A stretch of DNA of 64,000 nucleotides from Gordionus sp. m RMFG-2023 (GCF_954871325.1 NC_088775.1:73881561-73945560); one strand, 5' to 3'. Counted from the stretch's first letter, positions 12,540 through 25,139 are shown. Numbers and translations are program-made. The notes: generated by a model not told the origin, from the letters alone.

Positions 12540-14151
12540 ATAAGACAATTTTGTATATTTTATGAAATTTTTAACATTCAATATGTATTGATATTTGACA
12601 TATGTTACATATATATCTTGTCTGAATGACAAAGCTTACAACGTCGCCTTTTGTTATCGATAATAGTTGTAACATAATGGCCATAAGAATAACTAGGATG
12701 GACTCTACTTATACTCATTCTATTATTTACCAGAGGAGTTTTCAAAAGTGTCAGTTATTTTCCGCTAAAATGTTGGTAATGATTTTATATCATCAGGATT
12801 CATTCGATTCTATTACTTAATGAATTTATTTCTGCTAATAAATAAAATTGCTTAGGCCACCACCATTTATTACCTCTTTATTCTATATGTTGACAGTAGG
12901 TTATATCAATACTATTCATATGGGAATTATAGGAATTTATTATTAGACTGTGTATTTTTTATTTTTGAGAAAATCTTTAGAGAGAATCTTGATGCGTTGA
13001 TTATAGGTCTAATAGATAATGGTGCAACTGTCATCATTGAACTATCATTCCATCTAGCAAAAAATATTTCATATATCTTTTCAAATAAGTAACCGTAATA
13101 GCTCCTCTCTTTTTTTGCCATAAATTTAATTGTTTCTAGGAGAGAATTTTAAATCTATTTTCTCTTATAGTCCTAGTTGAGAAAAATCCAACATGCTTCA
13201 AATATGATGAAAGCCTTAGAGATGTAGAAAAAATTTTTTATATAAGTGTATAGAATGCAATCGACTCCATTTGCCTTTTATTTTTACCTACCTTGATATA
13301 TATTAAACGCAAATATATATCCATTGGAGGGAGCAAGGATCAATGATTTATTTCCAAATCGAATGGTTGCCTTTGTTAGACATTTTACAGGAATGTCTTC
13401 CTTGATACGATATCATTTGCTCATAAATGCATAAATTATCTAAAAATATACCAAATTGTTAAACATTTATTTAGTAAATTTAAATATGGGCGGACTTTAT
13501 AAAGATTATCTTATTTATAAATAGTTGAGTTATTAGATAAATGTAGATTCCTTTTGATATTGCGAAATGTATGTTATGTCATTGAATTCCTAACGATTAT
13601 AGTAATATCATCGTCATTGGACCAATATATTTTTTTTTGCAGTAAGGAATGATATTCAGATAGCAAAAGAATTCCTATAAATCTTTTTATCTCTGACTCG
13701 TTTATAATAAAATTTGGTCAATTGTTTTGTTTGGAATAATTATATGGTTGATCCACAACAGTGAATACATTTCTTGATCAAAAATTATTTCAAATATTTA
13801 TATTGGAGTTTTTTGGATAAAATCAAATTGAAATTCGATAATAATTCATTATCATTATCAGTGGGTCTCGATGTGTAAATTGGATCAGTTTTTTTCCATT
13901 TTAAATTATTTTGAAAATTTAATTTTCTTTCTTGATTTTTAGATATTGAGGTTTCTGAGACAATATCAATGTCTGCTGGATATTAGATTTCGATCTCTAT
14001 CTAGATCAGGCGTGTCAGTTAGATCGTTTTCACCGAAATCTTCTTCATTGCTAGCATTAGGAGGTATAATTACAACATCTGTTTTATAAACAGGGATATT
14101 ATCGAAAAGCATGGATAGGACTTCATTAACTGTTAGAAATTGCTTTGTCAT
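12540..14151 (-). pseudogene. piggyBac transposase remnant
   Basis: Minus-strand blocks occur in the order expected for a piggyBac (DDE_Tnp_1_7) transposase. An acidic N-terminus with DVVIIPPNASNEEDF lies at 14151-13966. RFIGILLLSEYHS followed by YWSNDDDITIIVRNSMT lies at about 13.7-13.55 kb. EQMISYQGRHS lies at about 13.4 kb, MAKKERSYYGYLF with RWNDSSMMTVA at 13121-13000, and a C-terminal cysteine pair RRRCKLCHSD at about 12.65 kb. Several frame changes and stops separate the blocks. The residue before EQM, where the family has the first catalytic Asp (DEQM), is Tyr. Terminal repeats and TTAA sites were not delimited. Family call is confident, activity excluded. Confidence 0.75.
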
Positions 14152-15432
14152 AATATTTTTATATTATTTATAAAAATGGGAAATATAAGATGATAATAAA
14201 TAATTTTTATATTCAAATGAAAAAATATAATGAGAATAAGAATAAAATTATGAATTTTCTTTTTTTTATAAATAATATAAATATGATCAAAAAATAGTAT
14301 TTTTGTTTGGTAAGAAATAAACAATATTAAAATATTGTGACAAATTTTTTTATATAATTTTTTAGAAAAATTGTTTTTTTTTGAACCCTTATATAGTCAA
14401 TGTTCCATGGATGGTACAATAAAAAACATATGATTATAAATCGGAGAATAGATCGAATGATTGGCCAAAATAAAGAGGAATAGGTTAAGGCAACTATAAG
14501 AAATAAATTTATGCCAATAATAAATGAATACTTTTTCTACGAAGGGCCTAGAATATTTGGCATATTAATAGTCCAGTCGAATGACATCTAGTGCACTCAA
14601 AAATAAATATTTTTTAAAGATGATTTTTTATATTATAGTACAATCTTCGAGCTATAGGAATCATGTGTAATTATTTCAATCAGAAAAATATTTATATGTG
14701 AGAAATTAATAAATAACAACAGTTGCAGATATGGTACGTTGACCATTAATAGATCAATAGAGTCACTAGGGGTGGCGTAGGGGCTATAACCCTCTGAAAA
14801 ATTTGAATAGCCCACTAAAGCGAAAAAAATTTTTCTTACTGGCTTCCTAATATCCCCCTGAACTGTAAATAAATTTTTTGATAACCCCCGAAACGATTTC
14901 TTTTATAATTCTATTCAGATGAAGCTTAATTGACTTTTATTATTTAAATTATTTTATAACCCTATTAAATACAATTTATTAATAGAAAATTAACAAATTA
15001 AATATTGTAATTAGCCGGTTCAAAATCACTATGCAACTATATTATTCATATTTAAATTTAATTATCCAACCTCTTCCTAAAAATACTTTCAGGGTCCAAA
15101 TAAGTATAAGAGATTTCTTTATAAAAAGTAAGTAGACATATAGTTGATAACCCTCTATTATATAAAATTGATTATAAAATATTAGATAAAATGCCACTTA
15201 TTTGAGATATTGTTAATATTTTAATAAATTTTACCAATAAATGCTTTTAATAATAAATATAAGTAACAATTTGTATTCATGTGTAATAATATCAGAAATA
15301 TACTCGTGGTAAAAATTTAACTCAATACTGTTTTTCAAGGAAGAAAAAAAATACCTTTCCTAAAAATACGTAAAAAAAATAATATCTAATAAGAATACAC
15401 ATCATGGGATGAATAATAAGATGTATTATTTT
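14152..15432. other. Spacer with MITE debris
   Basis: AT-rich, with no coding block recognised apart from the MITE fragment at 14761-14900. Confidence 0.4.
14761..14900. mobile_element. MITE fragment, GTCACTAGGG family
   Basis: AGTCACTAGGGGTGGCGTAG followed by GGGGCTATAACCC and CTCTGAAAAATTTGAAT matches, in order, the terminal region of the MITE at 26003-26221 read from its right end (GTCACTAGGGAGCGCAGGGG, CTCGAGCCCC, TGAAAAATTTAGAAT). The other terminus was not found. Confidence 0.5.
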
Positions 15433-16446
15433 TAGTGTGAACGCGTTCGTGAACGAAGTTCGTTTTTTTGAAAAAAATGATGAACGGCGTTTCTTTTATT
15501 TTTGACGAACTTTGAACGTGAACGCGTTCCCTTTTTATGACGAACGCGTTCGAATTTAACGTTCGTTCAAATTTAAAAATATTTTATTTTTATTTATTTG
15601 AAAAATTTAATATTTCCGAATTTTTTAAAAAAATGTATTATTTTTTTTTAAATCGGCTGTGTATTTCCTTTTCACATTTCAATTTTTTTAACACATAGTT
15701 TATTAATTTGAATATTATTGTTTATATTTTAATTTAATAGATTAGCATAAGCATGGATATTATTATTAATCCTCATCATCTGATTCTGAAAATCCAAAAT
15801 CAGATGAATTATCATTACTATGGCCAAATATGATAAATGTTTTACATTAACATCTTATAATGAAGGAACTAATCCAATGCTTACCAAGTGTAAAGTGGCC
15901 AAAAAGTATTATATTGTCAAAATCTTCAGGTTCCAATTTAAAACGACATTTGATTTTAATATTAATTATTTGATTTTATATGATATAACTAAGTTAAATC
16001 ATTAAATTTGAAAAAATAATGCATTTGGGATATTTGACCATAACAATAACGATAGTTATTTTAAATTAAAAAAATTAGTGGCCTCAAATATGGTCAACCA
16101 TTGATAGACGCCGTATTAAATGGGATTAATAAAAGGTATTAAACCTATTACTCTCAATTAATTACATATATTTTATTTTTTTAAAGATTTGAACATATAT
16201 ATAAGGATCAATATGTTCTTTCTGCAATTATACATCCAGCATTCAAACTTCAATGGCCATGGATAAAACTTCCACAGAACGAACCTATTAAAAATAAACC
16301 TATAGCGTCACTGAAAAAAATGCTTTGAAAACCCTAGAGAACTGTTAATTTCGAGATATCCTTTTTTTTATCTAGAGTAGAGAATGGATTGGAGGAGGAT
16401 AACAATTTTTTGCAAATAACAAAACAATATGTTTTTAATTAATTCT

Positions 16447-16635
16447 TGTTATATAACAATAACGATGGTAAGAAAAACGGTTTTAAGTTATAATTATTTC
16501 TAAAACTAAAAAATGATACTAAAAATAAATATAAGGTATATATATATGTATTATAAAAAAAACAATTTAAACGAAATATATATTTTAAGGCTATAATAAC
16601 AATTTTAGTTAAATAAAAAAATCAATCAATCAACA
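16447..16635 (-). repeat. 3' LTR of element B copy 2
   Basis: Starts TGTTGATTGATTG on the minus strand and ends ATATAACA. It pairs with 18595-18777 with small length differences in AT runs. Confidence 0.85.
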
Positions 16636-18594
16636 TTCCCCTTCTTCTGAAAAGCCTTCCCATAATCCATCTGAGCTATCATAGAAAATATGTCGTTCCA
16701 ATGGTTGTTCATTTTTATTGTTCAAGTCGTTCATAAGTCATTGTAGTCGTTGGTTTGATTCTATCACGTTGGTTTGTTAATATCGTTTTGAGTACGCTGG
16801 CTCGTCGTCAAGCTCTGTCGTTATCATTATCAATTTTACAAAATTGTTATTATCACCAATAGTAAAATTATCATTATTAAATAGGATTTCAGAATATATG
16901 AATAATTAGAGAATTGATCAAATTTGGATGTTAGAATAATAAGATAAATCAACAAGATTGTTAGATAATATTTTTAGAGTTATTATTTTTTATATGATAT
17001 TTTTGGCGTTTTTATTTTTATTTTGCGTTTTAGTCTTTAATTTATTTTTACTAGTTTTAGTATTTAATTTATTTTTACATGTTTTAATATACTAAGTTAT
17101 ATAATCTTTTAGATAAACAGAAAAGAATCAATATTATATTATGTATTTTTTTTTATAAAAGAAGATATGTACGTCTGTACATCCATCTCTCTTTTCAGAA
17201 ATTTAAACTTTATGCCCTTATTTTTTAATTTAAAAAGTATTTTGAAATAATAATTATTCATAAGATTGTTTTTAGTGAAAAATAATTTTTTGAGCCTCAA
17301 ATTTTTAGAAAAAGATCTCTTCATCACATCCTTGAGTATTATTCTAGGATGAAGACGTTTAGTTTTTATATGACTTCTCTTAGTGATACTTTTAATTGTC
17401 TTCAAATTTATAAGACTCAATTTTTTTTTATCGCTTTTAGTAAGAGTTTTTTTTAATTTTAATATTTTCTTTAATCTTTGTTTCATTGTTTTCTTTAATG
17501 TTTATTTCTTTTTTTTCTATAATCACGAATATTTTAAATTTTATTATATAATTTATCTCTATTAGTTTATAAGAATCTCTTTCATTTTGAATATTTGGTT
17601 CTAATTCAATATTTTTCAATTTTTTGTTACTAAGAGATTTACTATTACAATGATAATTTCTTTTATTATAATGTGTTTCTTTATTATATTTATTGTCCAA
17701 TTTATTTTTCTTATCATGGGATTCACAGGTATGACATCTAAAGTTAAAATTTCTGTGTCTCTACAATTACAATTTTCATAATATCTAAAATTATTATTGT
17801 TGCAATTTTTATAATAATTAATATCATATCTTTTAACAAAGTTTCGTCCAAAGTTGTTTTTAAAATGCTCATTAGATTTATAATCATTATAACTTCTTTT
17901 GTTATAATTAATATTTCTATTATTATTATAATAACTTATGTCACTAGTATTATAATTTTTTTTAGACTGAATTTTGTCAATATGAAATCTATAATGATCT
18001 GGGAATTGAATTAAATACGACCTATTTACGTAATATTTTTTAATTGTAGCTAAGAATTTATCTTTAGGCAATTTAATTAATTCCCACTTTTGGTCATTAT
18101 CCCAGAAATCAAAAATACGAAAAATATCAATAGGTAGGTCATCAAGAAATTTAACTGTTAATTCATTATTATGTAAATATTTTCTAAGGTTATCTAAGTA
18201 TTCATATATGTCCATTATGACTGATTTATATTTAAATTTTTTATTAAATTATTTTATTAAGTTATATTCGAATTTTATAATAACTTTCCTTTTTTTTTTA
18301 CTTGGATTTCGAATATTTTATAAATCGTCATTGGTTTTACTCTATAGAATTCATAACCTATTGTCTAACTATCATTTTGGTTCTTGTAAGTTCATATACC
18401 CAATTTTAGTAATCATGATTTATAACAACTCATATCCATGATAGATTCGTCTAGTTTGATATTAAGTTTAGTAATTCTCCTTCCCAGTTGAATCATCCAT
18501 GTCATAATTTTGTGTGTGTATCATTTATTGGCATATGCACAATTTATATGAGATTTTTTTATATATCATTGTGAGTTATCATTCCGGGGCACCA

Positions 18595-18777
18595 TGTTAT
18601 ATAACAATAACGATGGTAAGAAAAGCGGTTTTAAGTTATAATAATTTTATTCTAAAACTAAAAAATGATACTAAAGGTATATATATATATGTATTATAAA
18701 AAAACAATTTAAACGAAATATATATTTTAAGGCTATAATAACAATTTAAGTTAAATAAAAAAATCAATCAATCAACA
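18595..18777 (-). repeat. 5' LTR of element B copy 2
   Basis: 183 bp, same termini as its partner, immediately followed on the minus strand by the primer site TGGTGCCCCGG. Confidence 0.85.
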
Positions 18778-21700
18778 ATTCTCCACGTTAAAAGAGCTGT
18801 TTATTAAGTATAATACCGCAATACCCTTATCTGCCCCTGTAGAGCGCGTTTTTAGTATAGCTAATGCCTATTAGCTGCCAAGTGTTCCTGTCTCTCAGAT
18901 AAATGTTTTGAAAGCAATTGTTATTAAAATTTAATAAGAAAAATTTTTTATAAATAAAAATATTTTTTATTCGCTATATTATATAATATTTTACTTATAA
19001 TTATATTATCAAAATAAAACTATATTATTTTTTAACATGGCTAAAATATATTGTATTAAAAACTATAAGTTTATTTATATTAAATTAAATTTAAAATTTA
19101 TCATAAAATTTTAAACGGTTTTATGAACGCGTTCGTGAACGTGAATGCGTTCCTTTTTTTTTAAACCTGAACATAAACGTGAACGCCCTCGATTTTTGTC
19201 AATTAACGTTGAACGCGTTCGATTTTTATAGAAATGTTTACAGCACTACATAAACATATACATTTCTTTTCAATTCCATATAATATCCCATATAATATCA
19301 TTCCGCCTCATACTCATGATCGTAATCTTCCTGGCTCCAGGCCCCTTTTTAGTTGATCCCGATGCCTTATTCCTTCTCTTCCGTCAGTGAATTTCACTCG
19401 ACTTAATTTATGTCCAATATTTTCTACGATCACCCCAGATTCCCATCTTCTTGTACCTCCATATATTCTTGCCCACACGGTTTGTCCCACTACAAACTCA
19501 GGTTTCTCCACTATCTCCCTCTCCACCTCTTGATGTGGTTTCGGCTATAATAAATCCTATAATATCCTGGTTCGCTACCCTAAAAACTACTCTGCTGGAG
19601 ATTGCTCTTCCCCCTTTCGACTGTTGTTATGATATGCTACGGCTAACCAAATTTCCCACCTCCATACTTTGATTTTCTTAACCAGCTCTTCACAAGTGCT
19701 ACCATTCTTTCTGCCTGGCCGTTTGAGCTTGAATGGTATGGAGGCGCTAAAGTGTCTCGCTCCTGTTTCCTCACAAAATAACTTGAACTGACCACTTATG
19801 AAGGTCTGACTCCCATCCGAAAATATTATATTAGCTACTCCAAACCGGGCCCAAAGTTTTTTCAACATTTTTATCACGACTTGGGTTGTTAATCCCCTCA
19901 CTTCTTCGTTTTCTACCCATATGGAAAAGGCATCTAAAACCAGGAGATACATCTTGTTTTCAGTGGTACCGCTTTCGGCCATATGCTTTTCTCGTCTTTA
20001 CGGGGCATACTGGCCCATGAATTACACATCAAACAACCTCGGCAAATATTTTCAATTTCCTTATTCATGCCAGGCCTCCACACATATTCACACCCCCATT
20101 GCGTCATTCGATCAATACCTTGATGTCCCGCATGTATCATAGATAACACTGTGCCTCTCAATTTCATTGGTACTACTCCTCGGTTTCCTCGCACCAGACA
20201 TTCATCCACTATGGCCAGCTATATTTCTATGGATTTGAAATATTTATCTCCCTCTTTCCACGGTCTCTTTCCCATAAAGCTCCTTTTAATTCTCATTAGT
20301 TCGCGATCTTTCAAAGTGATCCTCTTTAGTTCCTCCCAGGTCACGGGACCACCTCTAGCTATCCCTGCTATTTTTCGAATTAATCCCTTTTCCTTCTTTT
20401 CATCCACTTTTTCAGATCCTATTTCTCTCACATCTTCTCCAGCCCCACATCGAGACAAAATATCAGGTAAATAGTTTTCCCTTCCCCGCCTATATTTCAC
20501 CTGCACATCAAAACTGACAACCAGTAATGACCATCTTTGTAAACGAGGAGATAACATTAGCTCCTTATTATCTTTTTGGAAAAGATGGACTAAAGGTTTG
20601 TGATCTGTATAGATTATAAATCTGCGTCCCATTAAGTAATCCCGGCACTTGGTCAATCCAAAAATAACTGCCAAGAATTCTTGCTCAATTACTGAAAACC
20701 TTGTCTCCGCTGCTTTAAAAATTCTCAAGAAAAACAAAATAGGTCTCTCCAGCTCGTCTATGTAATGTAACAATGCTCCACCCACACCCCTATGAAGCAT
20801 CCACGGACAATATCACTTCCAAATCGTTATTAAAACATACAAAAATTGGTTCTCTTCCAATTCTACGTTTCAACTCTTCAAAAGCCTCTTCCTACTCATC
20901 TTGCCATATAAATTTTTCTCCCTTTTTAAATAATTTATATAACGGTGCCGCTATCTGCGCAAAGCCCTCCACAAAACGGTGATAATAGTTTACCATTCCC
21001 AGGAAAGCCTGTACCTCCACTGTGATTTTAAGACCCAAATATATAGCCTCCGACACTCCTAATACACTTTTTTCTGCGCTTGCCCGCAATCCTTTACCCC
21101 TGATCCTTTTGAACACCTTCTCCAATCTTCGGTCATGCTATTCAGGAGTTTCTCCCATTACTAATACATCATCTATGTAATAAAATACTCATTCTAGACC
21201 TTGAAAACCAGCTGCCATTATATGTTGAAAAATCGGAGCCGACACGCTAAGTCCAAACGGTAATCTATAAAATGCATACAACCCACTTGAAGTAGTGATA
21301 GTTAATAACCTTTGTACCTCAGGTTTTACCCGCAATTGTAAATAGGCGTTGGAAAAATCTACCTTTGAAAAGTACATACTACCCTTCAAATTGGCCAATA
21401 TTTCCTCAATTCGAAGCAACGGATATTTGACCTCCACTACCCACGGGTTTAGCTTGACCCGAAAATCTGCGCATAAACGGAGCTTTCTATTGGCCTTCTT
21501 CACCGGTACCAATGGTGTCGCCAATTCGCTATATTCTACAGGACATACTCTGCCTTTTTGCACCCATTGATCCAATTCCTTATCCACTTCATTTCGCCAT
21601 TCAAACGGTATTCGCCGTAAAGCACAAAATTTTGGCACATGTCCCTCCTTTAATTTGATATCTACCTCGTAATCTCTTAGACATCCCAAACTTTCTTCAA

Positions 21701-23784
21701 AGATTTCCTTATAATTATCCACCATTTTTCGCACTCCCTCTTGCACTTTGATTATCCCAAATTCCATTTCCTCATTTCCAAATTCCTCGTCTTTTTGCCG
21801 TCCTGTCTCTTTCTCCTTCACTACTATTTCTTGATTACATATTCTTTTTGTATTTCCTTATTTCATACCATCATTTTCCGTCCATTCTTTCCGCAGCTGT
21901 TTCACCATTCGGAATTTCATCTAGTTTTACTTCTAATTCTTTATTGTCATTTCTTCCTTCTCTTCAATATCTTCTCTTCCTTCTTTTCTCCTAAAGTCGC
22001 GTCAATCCCTAAAATTCCCCCCGATATCTTCCCTATAATTCCCTCCGATACCTCCTCTATACCCCCGATATCTCCCCTATACCCCCAATATCTCCCCCCA
22101 AAAAGGTCTCAATTCCAGGCAATTTATCTCTATACCAATAATTTATATATTTATTCTCCTCATCCCTTTCAATAGGTAAAAATACACCGCACCAAGCGAA
22201 TGCACCACAAAAACTACAATCTGGACCTATTCGCGTTATCTAGTCCCATTCTAATACGGTCTCTACATATCGATTAATTATCCATAAATTCAATATCTCC
22301 ACTCTATTCTCCAACATCACTTTTATTTCTACTCTTCCCATCACGTCTACTTCTGATCCATTCAACTGCCGGATCTTGATGTCTTCGCTTTTAATCATTC
22401 CCTCCGACCAAATACTCCGAAATTTCTCATATCCCATCACCGAGACAGCTGCCCCGGTGTCAAATAACATGCATATCATATTTCCATTCAAATTAATCCA
22501 TACTCTAGTGCAAGGATCATGTACTATTTCCTCATGGATCATATTTATACATTTCGACTTCTCCCTTTTATTTCTATAATTAAATTTTTCCACCCTTTCG
22601 AACCACCGTCCCTCGACCTCTGTGATATATTTTTTGCCATCATATAGTCACAAATACTGGCATTCTCTCGCCACATGTCCTTCCTTGCGGCATCGAAAAC
22701 ACATATTATTTAAACTTTTATTCTCCGTAAAATTGGGTATTCTTATATCCTCATTTTTCCCGCTTTCAAGAACTCTTACATTCGGAGCAATTTGAGCCAT
22801 ATCTCTCTGTGGAAAACCGCCCCTTGTATTGAAATTGCTAACATTGCATTCTTCCCTAATGTGACCGAATCGCCCACAACCCGCACAACGTAATTTATCA
22901 CGTTTTCCCGGTTAATAAGGAGCTATATGTCCATATTTTCCACATTCGAAACATTTCGTTTCTTGGCAGTCTCTTACCATATGGCCCTGTTTTCCACAAT
23001 TATTACAATTTATATTTTCTCTCCCTCGGGGATTAAAACCTGGTCTTATTTCCATTCGTCTTCCTTGCGAATTTTCTCTTGACCATCTATAAGGCCCCAA
23101 TTGATTGTTATATCCAGACCCTCTATAACGGTCTCTTCTTTGCCTGTTATCAATCCTATCATTTATATTCAACTCTCCTAAGTTATTATCAGTCCATCCT
23201 TTGATTAATTCCTGTACTGGTAACCAGGTTACATTACCCATCACATCCTCTTCCATTATGTCCTTCGATGGTCAATGTTTGGCCTTTAATCCTTACATTC
23301 CTACTCCTTCTAATTCTTCTTCCAAAAAATAAACTACATATCCATATTATTAAAATGAGCAGTGCTCCAGAATATTATACTGGATCTCCCAGTATTTTAA
23401 GCTTTTCATAACAATTCACAAGAAATTAACTATAACTTTTAAAATAAAAATTTTTATCACTTGGAGAGTTAAGAGATAAGAAATGACTAGGACTGTGAAT
23501 ATTCCTATAAAGCACATATACATCAATATGATGCCTAAAATTTATATCTTTGTATGATATTTTCAACTAAAAACACTTTATTCCGTGTTTACTCTCAACG
23601 ATAGTTAATGTAAAATTCGTTTTGAATTTCAGCAATTTAACTAATAATTTTAACACTTATAAGTGTTTAATCCGCTATATTTTAATACTTAATATAATAT
23701 TTATAACACAGTATGATGTAAATTCGCTTCAATTTATTGTAAATCAATTTTTATTCCAAAAATTTATCTAAATTTATTTACAAT

Positions 23785-24345
23785 AGCGTTTTATTCGCTT
23801 TAATACTATTTATCTCCAGCGATTTATTCGCTTTAGTTTTTTTTTGTAATAGCGCTTTAAAAATCTTTGCGAATCTCCAGCGTTTTATTAGCTTTATTTT
23901 TTTTTGTAACAGCGTTTTACTGGCTTTAAAAATCTCTACAAATCTCCAGCGTTTTATTCGCTTCAATTTTATTTGTACTAGGGCTTTTTTCGCTTTACCA
24001 ATATTTGCAAATTTCCCAGCGATTTATCGCTTTAATTTAATTTCTACTAGCGCTTTTTTCGCTTTACAAATATTTGCAAATTTCCCGGTGATTTATCGCT
24101 TCAATTTTATTTTTACTAGTGCTTTTTTCGCTTTACCAATATTTGCAAATTTCCCAGCGATTTGCCGCTTCAATTTTAGCGCTTTAACACTATTTGTAAA
24201 TTTCACTGTTCAATTTTATTTGTCTAACACTTTTTCGCTTTACCAATATTTGCAATTTTCACAGCGATTTATCGCTTCAATTTTATTTGTACTAGCGCTT
24301 TTTTCGCTTTAACAATATTTGCCAATTTCCCAGCGATTTGCTCAA
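23785..24345 (-). repeat. About 70-bp tandem repeats in Gypsy C leader
   Basis: About nine units, starting near 23818, 23878, 23947, 24017, 24086, 24156, 24207, 24261 and 24331. Most are 69-70 bp, with three shorter ones of 51-60 bp. Each unit contains CAGCGATTTATCGCTTCAA (with a GCGATTTATCGC hairpin), then CTAGCGCTTTTTTCGCTTTA and ATATTTGCAAATTTCCC. The array lies between the primer site and gag, where packaging and leader functions reside in this family. Confidence 0.8.
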
Positions 24346-24354
24346 TTTGTTACA

Positions 24355-24367
24355 GGTCACGGCACCA
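24355..24367 (-). other. Primer-binding site, tRNA-His type
   Basis: On the plus strand it reads GGTCACGGCACCA, identical to the 3' end of metazoan tRNA-His including the added CCA. The minus strand therefore gives TGGTGCCGTGACC, a 13-base primer-binding site placed directly upstream of the Gypsy C leader. The tRNA match is from memory of the tRNA-His acceptor arm. Confidence 0.7.
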
Positions 24368-24600
24368 ATTTCTTGGTTTTGACCACTAGAATTTCTCAGT
24401 TTTGACCACTAGGTTCTATCAATAATAAATTTCCCACGATTTTTCCTATCACTGGTTCTTAAATTTATTTCTTACCCTTTTTTTTTATTGAATAATTTTT
24501 ACGCTTATACTTTTTATTAAAATAAAATTAAAATATAAATTAAAAAAAAAATAATATAATGAATTTCTTCTTCTTTTTTTACGAGGTTTTTATAAAAAAA

Positions 24601-24623
24601 ATTTACACTTTGTAAGTGTAAAT
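24601..24623. repeat. Perfect 10-bp inverted repeat
   Basis: ATTTACACTT, a 3-base loop TGT, then AAGTGTAAAT. Its role is unknown. It may be a terminator-like or LTR-internal hairpin. Confidence 0.5.
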
Positions 24624-25139
24624 TGTTTCCCAAAATATTTTAACCTCAGTTGTAAAATAAACATGGGTATCCTCCAAACTGTACAGCCATTTTTAAGGGA
24701 AAAATGGGATATCTGATTATAACAAAATTGAACTGTTTCTATAACTCCGTGAAATTAAAAGACTTATTAAGGAGAATGGCCATTTGACGGATATCGTGAT
24801 AAATCTAAATTACAGATTTTCAGATAATGAAAGTCGTTAGATGAATATTATAAGGCTATATATATGATTTTATAGGTTATGAAACCTGTTCCTATGGCTC
24901 TTTCGATTTTAGAATGCTAAAGACTAAAGAGATTTTTTAAATAATTGGGAAGTGTATACTTAATTTTTCCCCAAAGTCTTAAGGCTCATAAATATTTCCT
25001 CTATAACTATCTATTTTTACAAACCATTTTATAAATTAATTGTGTTAGAAAGAGAAATTTATTTCTATCAAGCTGGTCTATTAAAATTTTAAAAAAAATC
25101 AGAGATTTACCAAGTTCTACATTTGTTTCATGTATAAAT

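Larger units (their letters stand above)
16447..18777 (-). mobile_element. LTR element B, copy 2 (short form)
   Basis: 2331-bp LTR element on the minus strand. LTRs are 189 bp (16447-16635) and 183 bp (18595-18777), with a perfect 5-bp duplication ATTCT at 16442-16446 and 18778-18782. A primer site TGGTGCCCCGG abuts the 5' LTR and a purine tract GAAGAAGGGGAA abuts the 3' LTR. The interior holds a gag-like reading frame (about 18.2-17.6 kb, Asn/Tyr-rich) and a Lys-rich stretch, then the 3' region shared with copy 1. Protease, reverse transcriptase and integrase core are not visible, so it looks like an internally reduced, non-autonomous form. Broken in a few places. Confidence 0.85.
16200..18935 (+). 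pseudogene. hAT-2 transposase remnants split by an insertion
   Basis: Left of the LTR element (about 16200-16446) the plus strand reads AIIHPAFKLQWPW, a hAT block, followed by stops. Right of it (18778-18935) it reads LFIKYNTAIPLSAPVERVFSIA and a decayed tail ending INVLKAIVIKI, the hAT dimerisation region. The two parts are contiguous once the LTR element and one copy of its ATTCT duplication are set aside. It carries several stops and is not functional. Confidence 0.65.
15433..19248 (+). mobile_element. hAT-2 copy 2, interrupted by LTR element B
   Basis: It begins TAGTGTGAACGCGTTCG and ends, read inward, TAGTGCTGTAAAC...GAACGCGTTC. The terminal regions carry repeated GAACG motifs and the palindrome GAACGCGTTC. 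Without the inserted LTR element (16447-18777) it is about 1.5 kb. Transposase remnants flank the insertion. No clear 8-bp duplication is seen. The inverted partial copy is at 10911-11344. Confidence 0.65.
19249..24371 (-). mobile_element. Gypsy-family LTR retrotransposon C (old)
   Basis: Old Gypsy element on the minus strand. From right to left: primer-binding site (24355-24367), a leader of tandem repeats (23785-24345), gag with CCHC knuckles such as CNNCGKQGHMVRDC (about 23.3-22.6 kb), protease with DTGA (about 22.45 kb), reverse transcriptase with LPFGLSVSAP (about 21.8-21.2 kb), RNase H (about 20.8-20.4 kb), integrase (about 20.2-19.6 kb) and an SH3-like integrase tail (VVGQTVWARIYGG, about 19.45 kb). 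Between protease and reverse transcriptase there is a short tandem repeat of GATATCGGGGGTATAGGGG type (about 22.02-22.11 kb). No LTR pair could be delimited. The 3' end meets the hAT-2 terminus. Broken, roughly eight breaks. Confidence 0.8.

Noticed and set aside
17616-18215. Host gene with a 199-codon ORF
   Set aside because: Lies between paired LTRs with primer site and duplication, so it is the gag-like part of element B.
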